Shown here piece after piece: positions 16,605 to 25,879 of a DNA stretch of 64,000 nucleotides. Under the pieces are notes generated by a model. That model saw only the letters and a program-made list of their open reading frames with translations, ran no database searches and was not told where the DNA came from. The first letter of the stretch is position 1, and each line of letters opens with the position of its first letter. The stretch is from Mycolicibacterium monacense (lineage in GTDB: Bacteria > Actinomycetota > Actinomycetes > Mycobacteriales > Mycobacteriaceae), in NCBI RefSeq assembly GCF_010731575.1, contig NZ_AP022617.1:4836001-4900000 (forward strand). Direction: 5' to 3'. A program made the position numbers and the translations under genes.

Positions 16605-17008
16605 GACTGTCCTCCGACGGGGCTGACCCGGACGGTGGTGAACCGGCGCCGCGCGATGCGCCACCCGGCCGGGGTCCGGACCAGTTCGTCGTCGTAGAAC
16701 CCGACGGCGTTCACGCCGGAAGCGTTGTCCGGGGCGAAGATCAGTGCGTCGACGTACGCGCGGGCGCGGGCGCTGTCACCGTCGACGTCGATGGCGAAGT
16801 TCGTCAGCCGGTGCAGGGTGTGACCGGCCATCGCGTGCGCCTGGTCCATGAACTCGGTGACCGCGTCGACGCCGTCGAAGGTGCCGATGTCGCCGTAGTC
16901 GAGGGCGCAGTCGTCGGTGAACACGGTCCGGAACAGCGGCCAGTCGCGGCGGTCGATGCCGGTGGCGTAGCGGATCAGGACGTCGGCGATGTCGTCGCGG
17001 TCGGTCAT
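16601..17008 (-). CDS. SnoaL-like / NTF2-fold protein
   Basis: This 135-aa protein has a single cone-shaped NTF2-like domain. It begins DRDDIADVLIRYATGIDRRDWPLFRTVFTDDC, typical of the SnoaL_4 group, and ends with GFYDDELVRTPAGWRIARRRF. Such proteins act as dehydratases, isomerases or hydrolases on steroid and aromatic rings. Overlaps of 4 bp with both flanking genes place it in the operon. The active site cannot be assigned beyond the family's usual Asp/His/Tyr pocket. Confidence 0.82.
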   Translation of the reverse strand: MTDRDDIADVLIRYATGIDRRDWPLFRTVFTDDCALDYGDIGTFDGVDAVTEFMDQAHAMAGHTLHRLTNFAIDVDGDSARARAYVDALIFAPDNASGVNAVGFYDDELVRTPAGWRIARRRFTTVRVSPVGGQS

Positions 17009-17421
17009 GCGACGTCCGGTTCGTAGCGCAGCATCGTGACGTCGTGGTCGGGGTAGTCGAAGAACACCGGGCGTACCCGCATCCCGACCCGGATGTCCTC
17101 CGGTGCGACGTTGACCAACTCGGTCGAAAAGCGCGGCCCCTCATCCCATTCGACGACCGCGGTGAGCAGCGGGACGGCATCGGCGAAGTGCGGTCCCACC
17201 GGGCGGCGGGCGACGGTGTAGGAGTACAGCGTGCCGAGGCCGGAGATCTCGCGCCACTCGAGGTCATCGGCCAGGGTGCGGGGCGCCCGCACCCGCGGGT
17301 AGAACACGTAGGCATCCGACGACGGTGAGTACTGGATGCGGATCTTGTGTTCGGCCAGCGCATCCCAGAAGGGTGCGGAGGTCGGCGTCTTGACCGGCAT
17401 CGGCCGTTCGAAGGTGGTCAT
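17005..17421 (-). CDS. DUF35 OB-fold protein, zinc knuckle degenerate
   Basis: This is a 138-aa DUF35 protein: an N-terminal helix (PTSAPFWDALAEHKIRIQ), a rubredoxin-like segment, then an OB fold (LGTLYSYTVARRPVGPHFADAVPLLTAVVEWDEG, RVGMRVRPVFFD). The four cysteines that normally bind zinc between residues ~30 and 50 are absent (YSPSSDAYVFYPRVRAP). DUF35 proteins pair with thiolase-fold partners, for example the Ltp2 aldolase of sterol side-chain degradation, and the partner gene lies just upstream. The ATG at 17421 is chosen; a GTG at 17433 overlapping the thiolase stop is an alternative. Confidence 0.8.
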   Translation of the reverse strand: MTTFERPMPVKTPTSAPFWDALAEHKIRIQYSPSSDAYVFYPRVRAPRTLADDLEWREISGLGTLYSYTVARRPVGPHFADAVPLLTAVVEWDEGPRFSTELVNVAPEDIRVGMRVRPVFFDYPDHDVTMLRYEPDVA

Positions 17422-17425
17422 CGGG

Positions 17426-18634
17426 TCAGTCACCTTCCAGGATGAGGGTGGTCTGTTCGGACAGGATGCCGCCGTTGCCCGAGACGAACGCCCGGTTGCA
17501 GTCCGCCACCTGGGCGGCGCCGGCGCGGCCCATGATCTGGCGGGTGGCGTCACACACGTGGTGCATGCCGCCGGCGAGGCCGGCCTGGCCGAACCCGAGT
17601 TGTCCGCCCGCGGTGTTGAGCGGGAAGTCGCCGCGGAACGTCAGGTCGTGGTCGCTGACGAACGCCATCCCCTTGCCCTTCTCGCAGAACCCGGCGTCCT
17701 CGAGGCTCAGCAGCACGGTGATGGTGTAGCAGTCGTAGATCGACACCATGTCCATATCGGCGCGGCCCAGGCCCGTCATCGCGAACGCGGTGTCGGCGGC
17801 CTTCGTGATCGGTGTCTGCAGCAGATCGCGGGCGTAGGTGGGGGTCTTGAACGGGACGTGCTCGCCGAAACCCTTGATCCACACCGGCCGTCGCTTGGCG
17901 CGCCTGGCAATGTCGGCGCTCGCGACCACGACCGCCGCCCCGCCGACACACGGCATCACGATCTCGAGCATGTGCAGCGGATCGGCGATCACGGGGCTGG
18001 CGAGAACGTCTTCGATGGTGAGCGGTTTGTCCTTCCACACCGCACCCTCGGTGTGGTTGGCGTTGACCCGTTGGTCGACGACGATCTTGGCCATCGCCCG
18101 CTCGTCGTAGCCGTAGACGGCCGCGTAGCGCTGGGCGACCTGACCGTAGGGACCGTTCTGACCGAGGTTGCCGTAGGGGATCTCGAATTCGGCCTGCGGA
18201 GAACCGAACCGGTTGCTCGACGATCCGAAGAACATCGCGTCGACGAGCGGTGCGGGCTTCTTGTCCGACGTCGGGGTCAGATACCGCGCGGGCAGTGCGC
18301 ACAGCACCACGTCGCACAGCCCGAGTTCGATCGCCGCCGCCGCCCGCCAGACCATCCCGGCCGCGCTGGCGCCGCCGAGGTCGAGGATCTCGGCGAAATT
18401 GGCGTCCACCCCGAGGTATTCGGCCACCGTCGACGGGACGAAGATCTCGGACTCCCCGATGTGCGAGGTGACGATGCCGTTCACCGATTCGGCGGGCAGA
18501 CCCGCGTCCTCGAGCGCGGCCGCACTGAGCTCCGCCCACTGTTCGAGGAGGAACGGTGCCGGGCCGGCCTTGTTCAGCCGCTCCGGCGGCAACTCGACAT
18601 AGCCGACGATCGCCGCCTCACCACGCAATCCCAT
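17426..18634 (-). CDS. Thiolase-fold lipid-transfer/aldolase-type protein
   Basis: This is a 402-aa protein of the SCP-x/Ltp thiolase-like group (LRGEAAIVGYVELPPERL, SVNGIVTSH, DLGGASAAGMVWRAAAAIELG, VSIYDCYTITVLLSLEDAGFC, NTAGGQLGFGQAGLAGGMHHV). The nucleophilic cysteine of true thiolases would fall in the GGASAAG segment and is missing, as in the Ltp2-type retro-aldolases that work with DUF35 partners. It probably cleaves a beta-hydroxyacyl-CoA rather than performing thiolysis. It is followed immediately by the DUF35 gene, strong support for a two-subunit complex. Confidence 0.82.
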   Translation of the reverse strand: MGLRGEAAIVGYVELPPERLNKAGPAPFLLEQWAELSAAALEDAGLPAESVNGIVTSHIGESEIFVPSTVAEYLGVDANFAEILDLGGASAAGMVWRAAAAIELGLCDVVLCALPARYLTPTSDKKPAPLVDAMFFGSSSNRFGSPQAEFEIPYGNLGQNGPYGQVAQRYAAVYGYDERAMAKIVVDQRVNANHTEGAVWKDKPLTIEDVLASPVIADPLHMLEIVMPCVGGAAVVVASADIARRAKRRPVWIKGFGEHVPFKTPTYARDLLQTPITKAADTAFAMTGLGRADMDMVSIYDCYTITVLLSLEDAGFCEKGKGMAFVSDHDLTFRGDFPLNTAGGQLGFGQAGLAGGMHHVCDATRQIMGRAGAAQVADCNRAFVSGNGGILSEQTTLILEGD

Positions 18635-18647
18635 CCGTGTCTCCCTG

Positions 18648-20864
18648 TCATCCACGAGGTAGCCCGAGCACCATCTGGGCGATGATGTTGAGCTGGATCT
18701 CCCTGGTGCCGCCGCCGACGAGTTCGGCCGGCAGGTGCAGGTACGGCTGCACCACCGGCGGATCGGTGTCCTCGAGCAGCGCGGTCTCACCGGTCAACCG
18801 AAGGGTGGCCTCGAACGTGCGCCGCAGCATGGCCGCGGTGGCGACCTTCGCGATGCTCGATGCCGGCCCGGCGTGCTGACCGTCGAGCAGCCGCAGCGTC
18901 TCGCGCACACCCAGCGCCTTGATCGATCCGGCGTAGGCGTCGATGTCGCCCAGCGCGCGCAGCGCCGCGTCCTGGTCGGGTCCGGGCGTGCGGGCCAGGG
19001 CGCGCAGCGCCACCGCCCGGTCGTTGTGCACGTAGTTGCCGATGGCCACCCGCTCCTGTGCCATCGTGGCGATGGCCAGATTCCAGCCGCCGGTCGGTTC
19101 GCCGAGCAACATCTCGTCGGGCACGAAGACGTCGGTGAGGAACACCTCGTTGAAGTGCGCGTCTCCGGTCACCTGCCGGATGGGTTGCACCTCAACACCT
19201 TCGGAGCTCATGTCGACGACGAAGTAGCCGATGCCGCGATGCTTGCGGGCGTCGGGATCGGTGCGGGCGAGCAGCGCGCCGAAGTGCGCGTGCTGCGCCG
19301 ACGAGGTCCAGATCTTGTGGCCGTTGATCTTCCAGCCGCCGTCCACCCTGGTGGCCCGGGTGGTCAGCGACGCCAGATCGGATCCGGCCGACGGTTCGCT
19401 GAACAGCTGGCACCAGGCCGTCTCACCGCGCAGGGTCGGGGGGATGAGGCGGTCGCGCACCTCCTGCCCGGCCGCGCTGATCAGCGAGGGGACGATCCAT
19501 TCGGCGATGCCGAGTGACGGGCGGGTCAGGGCCGGCCGGGCCGCGAACTCCTCGTCGATGATCAACTGCTGCAGTGGTGTGGCGTCGAGTCCCCAGGGCG
19601 CCGGGTAGTGCGGGGCGATCAGACCTGCTTCGGCGATGGCGGTGCGCTGGGGGCCGGTCGCGAACTGGTCGTAGTCGCCCTGCGGGCGGGGTCCGTCGTT
19701 GGGCAGTGTCGACGCGCGGTCCAGGACGTCGCTTACGCGGGCCCGGAACTCGGGGTCGGCGTCACCGAGTCGCACGGTGACGTCCCTGGCGGTGGTCCGG
19801 GTGAGCTCACCGAGTCGCCTGCTCCACCGCGTCGCCGGACCGAGCGACGCCGCCAGCGCCGTGGCGCGCCGCCAGTAGAGGTGCAGGTCGTGTTCCCAGG
19901 TGAAACCGATGGCGCCGAACATCGTCAGGGTGTCCAGGACGAGGTCGGGGGCGGGCGCGGCCGCCATCAGGACGGCGGTCGCCGCGGCGATCACGTGCTG
20001 CTCGGCGGGTTCGTCGGCGGAGCGCACCGCGTCCCATGCGGCGGCGGTGGCAAGTTCGCTGCTGATCAGCAGGTCCGCGGCGCGGTGCTGCAACGCCTGG
20101 AACGTGCCGATCGGTTTGCCGAATTGTTCACGGGTGCGCAGATGTTCGGTGACGGCGTCGACGCACCACCGGATGGTGCCCGCCGACGCGGACGCCGTCA
20201 GCGCCGCGACGGTGCACCGGGCGCGCTCGGTGTCGATCCCGGTCAGCCTGGCCCCGGACGCCACCCGGTGCCCGTCGAACCGGACGCGGGCCACGTCGGT
20301 GGTGAGGTCGGTCCCCCGCTCGCATTCGGTCACCGCGGCGTCGGCGTCGGCGACGAACCAGATCAGTCCGCCGTCCTCGGTGTGTGCCGCGGCCAGCAGC
20401 AGGCGTGCGGCGCGCAGGCCGAGCACCACCGGGGAGACACCCGAGACCTCCCACCCGTCGGGTGTCGATACCGCCTGCAGTGCAGCGTCATTGGGGAGGA
20501 TGACGGCCGCGGTCGTGCCGCCCGCGAGGTCGCGTAGCAGCGATTCGGACGTGGCCGTGTCGGCGAGCAGCGCGACGGCGCCCGTGGCCACCGTGGACAG
20601 CAGCGGGCCGGGCAGCATCGCCTGCGCGGCCGCCTCGACCACACAGGCGGTGTCGACCAGATCCCCGCCCTGCCCGCCCACGCGCTCGGGCAGGTGGACG
20701 GCGTGGAATCCGGCGGACACCAGGTCATCCCACCAGGTCGGGACGTTGCCGGCGGCCAGGTCGTCGAAGGCCTGGCGGGTCTTCTCGACCGGGGCGTGGC
20801 GGGCGGCGAACTCGCGCACCGCGTCGGAGAGCGCCCGCTGTTCCGGGGTCAGGGCGATCGGCAT
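18648..20864 (-). CDS. Two-domain (fused) acyl-CoA dehydrogenase, FadE34/FadE6-like
   Basis: This 738-aa protein contains two complete acyl-CoA dehydrogenase units. Residues 1-~360 start ALTPEQRALSDAVREFAARH and include FGKPIGTFQALQHRAADLLI. Residues ~380-738 include WCQLFSEPSAGSDLASLTTRATR, KINGHKIWTSSAQHAHFG and the C-terminal GGGTREIQLNIIAQMVLGLPR. The second unit keeps the FAD/substrate motifs best, while the first is more divergent. Fused FadEs of this size occur in mycobacterial cholesterol and fatty-acid degradation. The start ATG shares one base with the stop of the epimerase gene. The catalytic glutamate was not assigned. Confidence 0.88.
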   Translation of the reverse strand: MPIALTPEQRALSDAVREFAARHAPVEKTRQAFDDLAAGNVPTWWDDLVSAGFHAVHLPERVGGQGGDLVDTACVVEAAAQAMLPGPLLSTVATGAVALLADTATSESLLRDLAGGTTAAVILPNDAALQAVSTPDGWEVSGVSPVVLGLRAARLLLAAAHTEDGGLIWFVADADAAVTECERGTDLTTDVARVRFDGHRVASGARLTGIDTERARCTVAALTASASAGTIRWCVDAVTEHLRTREQFGKPIGTFQALQHRAADLLISSELATAAAWDAVRSADEPAEQHVIAAATAVLMAAAPAPDLVLDTLTMFGAIGFTWEHDLHLYWRRATALAASLGPATRWSRRLGELTRTTARDVTVRLGDADPEFRARVSDVLDRASTLPNDGPRPQGDYDQFATGPQRTAIAEAGLIAPHYPAPWGLDATPLQQLIIDEEFAARPALTRPSLGIAEWIVPSLISAAGQEVRDRLIPPTLRGETAWCQLFSEPSAGSDLASLTTRATRVDGGWKINGHKIWTSSAQHAHFGALLARTDPDARKHRGIGYFVVDMSSEGVEVQPIRQVTGDAHFNEVFLTDVFVPDEMLLGEPTGGWNLAIATMAQERVAIGNYVHNDRAVALRALARTPGPDQDAALRALGDIDAYAGSIKALGVRETLRLLDGQHAGPASSIAKVATAAMLRRTFEATLRLTGETALLEDTDPPVVQPYLHLPAELVGGGTREIQLNIIAQMVLGLPRG

Positions 20865-21871
20865 CAGCGGCGGTCCTCGGCGGGTCGGCGGCGGTTGCCG
20901 ACGAAGAACTCCGCGGCCTCGGCGAGGGCATCCGTCGTGGGTGCCGGACGCCATCCGAGTTCGCGTTCGGCCTTGGAATGGTCCATCGGCGACATGATGT
21001 GCATGAGCCGGATGGTCAGCGGCGTGAGCCGGGTGTCGCGGCGGCGCAGGCGGGCCAGCCACGCGCTGGGCACCGCGGCGGCGGCCAGCGCCCGGATCGG
21101 CACACCGCGCTGTGGCGGTGTCACTCCGACTGCGGCGCAAGCGGTCTGGTAGATCTCACGGGCGGTCATGAACCGTTCGGAGACGATGTAGCGCTCCCCC
21201 GGTCGTCCGCGTTCGCCGGCCAGGATGAGGGCATCGGCCGCGTCGCGCACACCGACCACCTCGGCCTGGGCGCCGTCGATGTAGAACGGCAGCTTCCCGC
21301 GCACCGCGGCGGCGACGAGTCCGCCGTGCGGTGTCGGCAGCCAGTCGTCGGGGCCATAGGTGTTGGACACGCACATCGCCACCGCGGGTAGGGCCCGTTC
21401 GCGGTGGTATCGCAGCACCAGGTTTTCGGCGGCGACGCGGGTCCGGACGTACTCGCCCGCCCGGTCGAGCCAGTTGTGGGACAGCTCCTCGGTCGCCGGG
21501 CCGGAGTCGGCGATACCGATCGTGGCGATGGAACTGGTGAACACGAAGCGGTACAGGTCGGCGTCGGCGACGACGTCGAGTACCCGTTGCAGCCCTTCGA
21601 CGTTGGTGCGCCACAGCGGTGCCGGGTCCCGCAGCCATGCGCGGGCGTCGACCACGCAGTAGCAGACGACGTCGCAGCCCGCCACCGCGGCGCGCACGGC
21701 GTCGTCGTCGAAGATGTCGCCGTAGTGGCGTTCGACGGGCAGTCCGTCGATGCCGCGGGTCGAGCTGGTGTGGCGGATGAGCACGCGTACGTCGTCGCCG
21801 CGCTCGACCAGTCGGCGCGTGACGTGGGAGCCCAGGAACCCGCTGGCCCCGATGACGAGCTTCTTCCCCAC
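20864..21871 (-). CDS. NAD-dependent epimerase/dehydratase, catalytic Lys replaced
   Basis: This is a 335-aa extended SDR. It has the nucleotide loop GASGFLGSH at residues 8-16, the FTSSIATIG Ser region and a late [18 protein letters not shown] segment. The catalytic Tyr stands in [13 protein letters not shown], so the usual YxxxK reads YxxxR. Family members are 3-beta-HSD- or dihydroflavonol reductase-like. It is the first gene of the operon, divergent from the TetR gene with a palindrome between them. It could be active with Arg or act only as a binding protein. Confidence 0.8.
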   Translation of the reverse strand: MGKKLVIGASGFLGSHVTRRLVERGDDVRVLIRHTSSTRGIDGLPVERHYGDIFDDDAVRAAVAGCDVVCYCVVDARAWLRDPAPLWRTNVEGLQRVLDVVADADLYRFVFTSSIATIGIADSGPATEELSHNWLDRAGEYVRTRVAAENLVLRYHRERALPAVAMCVSNTYGPDDWLPTPHGGLVAAAVRGKLPFYIDGAQAEVVGVRDAADALILAGERGRPGERYIVSERFMTAREIYQTACAAVGVTPPQRGVPIRALAAAAVPSAWLARLRRRDTRLTPLTIRLMHIMSPMDHSKAERELGWRPAPTTDALAEAAEFFVGNRRRPAEDRR

Positions 21872-21888
21872 GGAACTCCTGCTCTTCG

Positions 21889-21911
21889 AGACGAGACGGT
21901 TCGTCTCGTCT
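21889..21911. promoter_or_regulatory. Palindromic operator between epimerase operon and tetR
   Basis: Perfect 10-bp inverted arms (AGACGAGACG and CGTCTCGTCT) with a 3-bp spacer lie in the 58-bp gap between the divergent starts at 21871 and 21930. Position and symmetry fit the binding site of the TetR protein encoded at 21930, controlling both itself and the six-gene operon. Confidence 0.8.
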
Positions 21912-21929
21912 GTGGCAGACTACGGGGCG

Positions 21930-22520
21930 ATGACCCAGCCCGCAATGCCCGACGGGGTGACTGCTGCGCCACGGCGGCGCAGTGAGAAGTCGCGGGTGGC
22001 GATCATCGCCGCCACGCGCGAGTTGCTGTTGCAGCGGGGCTTCGACGGGCTGAGCATCGAGGCGGTCGCTGCCCGCGCCGGGGTGGGTAAGCAGACGATC
22101 TACCGCTGGTGGCCGAGTCGGCCCGCGCTGGTCGCCGACGTGCTGCTCGAGGATGCGCACGAGATCCTGCTGCCGGTGCGAGACTCCGGGAATCTGGTGG
22201 CCGACGTGGTGTCGTGGATCGGCAAGCTGGCGGCAACGCTGACCAGCCCGCGAGGCAATGCGATGTTGCGGATCCTCACCGTCGCGTCGATGGAACACGA
22301 GGACACCGCCGCGCGGCTGCGGGCGGGTTTCGGTGACCCACTGCATGTCTCGGTGCGCGACCGGCTGTTGGCCGCGGGGGTCGATGCGCCGACTGCGGAG
22401 TCGGCGGCCGAGGCGATCGTGGGTGGCGTCGTGTACGCGATTCAGCGCGAGGGCTGTGCGTACTCACGGTCCCGCGCACAGCGGACCGCTCGGTTGGTCG
22501 TCGAGAACCTGGCGAACTGA
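21930..22520 (+). CDS. TetR-family regulator
   Basis: This 196-aa protein has an N-terminal HTH ([46 protein letters not shown] in segments) and a C-terminal TetR ligand domain ([25 protein letters not shown]). It starts at ATG 21930; the in-frame upstream extension overlaps the divergent gene and the operator, so it is not used. Likely ligand: an acyl-CoA or pathway intermediate of the adjacent operon. Confidence 0.9.
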   Translation: MTQPAMPDGVTAAPRRRSEKSRVAIIAATRELLLQRGFDGLSIEAVAARAGVGKQTIYRWWPSRPALVADVLLEDAHEILLPVRDSGNLVADVVSWIGKLAATLTSPRGNAMLRILTVASMEHEDTAARLRAGFGDPLHVSVRDRLLAAGVDAPTAESAAEAIVGGVVYAIQREGCAYSRSRAQRTARLVVENLAN

Positions 22521-22570
22521 CAGAGGCCGGGTCGTGGCGCGACCCGGCCCCTGCGGTTGTTCGTTCGTGG

Positions 22571-23008
22571 TTACCCGATGCAGCCGACGGCGGGGATACA
22601 GCCCTCGACCCCGTCCGGGCCGACAGAGCCGCTGGGTCCGCCGGGGATGGCGCCGCTGGCGCCGCCGGGACCGGCCTCACCCACCGGACCACCCGGGATC
22701 GCAGCGCTGGCGCCACCCGGACCGGCCTCACCGACCGGACCACCCGGGATCGCACCCGCCGCGCCCTCAGGGCCTGCAGCGCCGCTGGGTCCGCCCGGAA
22801 TGGCGCCCGCGGCGCCGTCCGGACCCGCGACACCACCGGGACCGCCGGGGATGGCGGCGCATGCGGTGCCGTCGGCGGCCACGCACGGCGGCGGCTGGTT
22901 TACGAAACTTCCTGTGCTACCGAATGCCGCCGGGGCCAGCGCGATCGCACTTGCGGCGACGCCTGCGAACAACGCGGGGGCGGCGGCTTTACTCAATTTG
23001 TTTCGCAT
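22571..23008 (-). CDS. Secreted collagen-like Gly/Pro-rich repeat protein
   Basis: This is a 145-aa protein with a signal peptide (MRNKLSKAAAPALFAGVAASAIALAPAAFG) and a mature part made of ~15-residue collagen-like repeats of the form AIPGGPxGxAGPxGAxG. Cysteine pairs at both ends (PPPCVAADGTACA and EGCIPAVGCIG) may lock the chain ends. The start ATG at 23008 precedes a clean signal sequence; a TTG 33 bp upstream is an alternative. Short mycobacterial proteins of this type are extracellular and of unknown function. Confidence 0.7.
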   Translation of the reverse strand: MRNKLSKAAAPALFAGVAASAIALAPAAFGSTGSFVNQPPPCVAADGTACAAIPGGPGGVAGPDGAAGAIPGGPSGAAGPEGAAGAIPGGPVGEAGPGGASAAIPGGPVGEAGPGGASGAIPGGPSGSVGPDGVEGCIPAVGCIG

Positions 23009-23162
23009 GACTAAGGCTTTGCCGCCGTCACTGATCTTCAAACCACCCCGATTGGTGACGCGTTCGACATCGCCTCGGTCGGCCGGTTACGGTTTGGCGC
23101 AGGCCCGCCGCGGCTATGCCCGTCCGGAAGACGGATGCGTTGAGCTGACGAGGTGCTGGACT

Positions 23163-24722
23163 GTGACGACTATCGAGCATCAGGATCCGGGGGCTTCGGC
23201 GGAGCGGCCGACGCAACCGCTTCCTGCCCCGGGACGCGCGCTCAATCCCGCGACCACCCAGGTACCCGGATGCATCGTCGGCGGTCGCTATCGGCTTCTC
23301 GTCTGTCACGGCACCTCCGGGGTGCTCGAATTCTGGCAGGCCGTCGACCTGGCCGCGGGTCGCGCGGTGGCGGTGACGCTGGTGGATCCGCGCTCGAACC
23401 TGCCGATCGAATGGGTCAACGAAATTCTGTCGCTCACCGTCCGACTGCGCGGGGTCGACGCACCTGGTATCGCGACGATCCTGGACGTCCTCCATACCGG
23501 GCAATGCGGTGTCGTCGTGGCGGATTGGGTGGCCGGGGGCAGTCTGCGGGAAGTGGCGGACACCGACCCTGCGCCGGAAGCCGCCGCCGCAGCGCTGGAA
23601 TCGCTCGCCATGGCCGCCGAGGCCTCACATCGCGCCGGTATGCACCTGAGTATCGACGATCCGGCACGCGTCCGGATCAGTTCGGACGCCCGCGCGGTGC
23701 TGGCGTTCCCGGCGACCCTGCCCGACGGCGCACCGCACACCGACTTGCGCGGTATCGGTGGTTGCCTCTACGCGCTGCTCGCGAAATGTTGGCCCGAAGA
23801 CGTGTCGGAACCCGCGCAGTTGGCCGAGTTGCGACCTGGGACACCGTATTTGGTGTCGGCGACGGCCTCCGGTCTGGTGCGGCCCGAACCCGGGATCACG
23901 AGTGCCGCGACAGTTCTGACGATGCTTCGGCAGGCCGCGCGCGACGGCCGCGACGACGGTGCCGACATCCGCGTCCTGCCGCCGCTGGATCCACCGCCGC
24001 CGGGGGCGTATGCCGCGTTCCGCAACTTCGGACCGGACGAACAGGCGCAGGAAGCCCGCAAGAGCGTGCTGCGCGCGACGATCGGCGCCGCCGCGGCGGT
24101 CGTCACGGCGGGTGTGGTGATGCTGGGCTCGAGCGTCAACGAGGTGTTGCAGGCTCCTGACGAGACCCCGGCGATGGATGCCGGGCAACTGGGCTTGCAG
24201 GACGGCCCGACGTCGGTCGCACCGAAGGTCCCCGAGGAGACGGTCAAGGCTGCCGCGGCGGATGCGCCGGTCAAGCCGGTGAGGGCGGAGGTGTTCTCGA
24301 CCGACGGCAGGCCGGACAACCCCGGGGAAGCGGGTCGCGTGATCGACGGCGACCCAGCCACCGCGTGGTCGACAGACCGGTACTACGACGCCGATCCCTT
24401 CCCCGAGTTCAAGGAGGGGCTGGGGTTGATGCTGGAGTTGCCGGCTCCGACGACGCTCGGATCGGTCGAGGTCGATCTCGGGAGCACCGGTACGGTCGTG
24501 CAGGTTCGGTCGGCGCCCGGACAGTCCCCCGCCGCGCTCGGCGACACCACGGAGATCAGCGCGCCCACGCCGATGCAGCCGGGCCGCAACACCATTGCGG
24601 TGCGCAGCCGTGAACCGGTCAAGCACGTCCTCGTGTGGGTGAGCACCCTGGGCAGCACCGACGGCCGCAATCAAGCCGCGGTCTCCGAGATCACGCTGCA
24701 TCCGCCCGCGCCGCCGGCGTAG
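23163..24722 (+). CDS. MurJ-type pseudokinase with TM helix and discoidin-like ectodomain
   Basis: This is a 519-aa protein. Residues ~40-270 have a Ser/Thr kinase-like fold (GGRYRLLVCHGTSGVLEFWQAVDLAAGRAVAVTLVD; ILDVLHTGQCGVVVADWVAGGSLREV), but the glycine loop, the VAxK lysine (now VAVTL), HRD and DFG are all lost. A TM helix lies near residues 305-325 (TIGAAAAVVTAGVVMLGSSV). The C-terminal ~160 residues form a sugar-binding-like beta domain (IDGDPATAWSTDRYY, LPAPTTLGSVEVDLG). This is the same order as the C-terminus of mycobacterial MviN/MurJ (Rv3910), without its flippase TM domain. There the pseudokinase is bound by FhaA. A GTG start is assumed. Confidence 0.75.
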   Translation: MTTIEHQDPGASAERPTQPLPAPGRALNPATTQVPGCIVGGRYRLLVCHGTSGVLEFWQAVDLAAGRAVAVTLVDPRSNLPIEWVNEILSLTVRLRGVDAPGIATILDVLHTGQCGVVVADWVAGGSLREVADTDPAPEAAAAALESLAMAAEASHRAGMHLSIDDPARVRISSDARAVLAFPATLPDGAPHTDLRGIGGCLYALLAKCWPEDVSEPAQLAELRPGTPYLVSATASGLVRPEPGITSAATVLTMLRQAARDGRDDGADIRVLPPLDPPPPGAYAAFRNFGPDEQAQEARKSVLRATIGAAAAVVTAGVVMLGSSVNEVLQAPDETPAMDAGQLGLQDGPTSVAPKVPEETVKAAAADAPVKPVRAEVFSTDGRPDNPGEAGRVIDGDPATAWSTDRYYDADPFPEFKEGLGLMLELPAPTTLGSVEVDLGSTGTVVQVRSAPGQSPAALGDTTEISAPTPMQPGRNTIAVRSREPVKHVLVWVSTLGSTDGRNQAAVSEITLHPPAPPA

Positions 24723-24826
24723 CGGTTTGCCCGACGCCAACGGCTCTGCTTCGTTACGCTCCGGTCAGCCAGCGCATTTCGGTTGCCGGCCATGGTGGTG
24801 CATGCGACGAGGAAGAGGCCGTTTTG

Positions 24827-25855
24827 ATGGATGAGTTCCCGCAGGACTACGAAATCTTCGACCTCGGCGACGTGACGCTGCAGCACGGCGCCACGCTGCG
24901 CGACGCCAAGCTCGCGTACAAGACCTATGGCGAGCTGAATGCCGACAAGACCAACGCCATCGTCTATCCGACCTGGTACTCCGGACGCCATTGGGACAAC
25001 GAGTGGCTGATCGGCGAGGGTATGGCGCTAGACCCGACCAAGTACTTCATCATCGTCCCGAACATGCTCGGCAACGGGCTCTCGTCGTCACCGTCGAACA
25101 CACCGCCGCCGTACGACGCCGCACGATTCCCGCACGTGACCTTCTACGACCAGGTCGAGCAGCAGCACAAGCTCGTCACGTCGTTCGGGATCGAGACCCT
25201 TCCACTCGTCACGGGCTGGTCCATGGGTGCCGGGCAGACCTACCAGTGGGCCGTCAGTTATCCGGACATGGTGCAGCGCGCGCTGCCGTTCTGCGGCTCG
25301 TCGAAGACCAGTGAACACAACATCGTGTTCCTCGAAGGCGTCAAGTCGGCGCTCACCGCCGACGCCGCTTTCAAGGAGGGCTGGTACACCGAGAAGCCGA
25401 CCAAGGGGCTGCGTGCGGCCGCCCGCGTCTACGCCGGGTGGGGTTTCTCGCAGGCGTTCTACTGGCAGCAGGAGTACAAGAAGATGGGCTACTCCTCACT
25501 CGAGGACTTCCTCGTGGGCTTCTGGGAGGGCTTCTTCCTCGACCGCCGCGATCCGAACAATCTGTTGGCGATGCTGTGGACCTGGCAGAACGGCAACGTC
25601 GGCGCCACCCCCGGCCGGGGGTTCGACGGCGACCAGGTCGCGGCGCTCAAGACCATCAAGGCGAAGATGATCGTGGCGCCGGCCGAGAAGGACCTGTACT
25701 TCCCGCCGGAGGACGAGGAGTTCGCCGTCAGCCACATCCCCAACGCCGAATTGCGCGTCATCCCAGGCATTTACGGGCATTTCGCCGGCGGGGACGCGAA
25801 CCCCGCCGACAACCAGTTCATCGACGCCGCCCTCAAGGATCTGCTGGCGCGCTGA
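24827..25855 (+). CDS. Alpha/beta hydrolase of the MetX (homoserine acetyltransferase) fold
   Basis: This 342-aa protein begins with a beta-rich ligand segment (YEIFDLGDVTLQHGATLRDAKLAYKTYGELN). The catalytic triad is the Ser in TGWSMGAGQ, the Asp in PAEKDLYFPPED and the His in YGHFAGGD. MetX proteins usually have GGSMGG at the nucleophile; here it is GWSMGA, so substrate is probably not homoserine. The ATG at 24827 has a GGAAGAGG ribosome site; an out-of-frame ATG follows four bases later. A hydrolase or acyltransferase of unknown substrate. Confidence 0.85.
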   Translation: MDEFPQDYEIFDLGDVTLQHGATLRDAKLAYKTYGELNADKTNAIVYPTWYSGRHWDNEWLIGEGMALDPTKYFIIVPNMLGNGLSSSPSNTPPPYDAARFPHVTFYDQVEQQHKLVTSFGIETLPLVTGWSMGAGQTYQWAVSYPDMVQRALPFCGSSKTSEHNIVFLEGVKSALTADAAFKEGWYTEKPTKGLRAAARVYAGWGFSQAFYWQQEYKKMGYSSLEDFLVGFWEGFFLDRRDPNNLLAMLWTWQNGNVGATPGRGFDGDQVAALKTIKAKMIVAPAEKDLYFPPEDEEFAVSHIPNAELRVIPGIYGHFAGGDANPADNQFIDAALKDLLAR

Positions 25856-25879
25856 GTACCGCGGCGGACCGCTGCGTGA

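Noticed and set aside
22557..23162. N-terminal extension of the pseudokinase gene
   Set aside because: The Pro/Gly-rich extension is the antisense of the collagen-like gene; coding character starts at GTG 23163.
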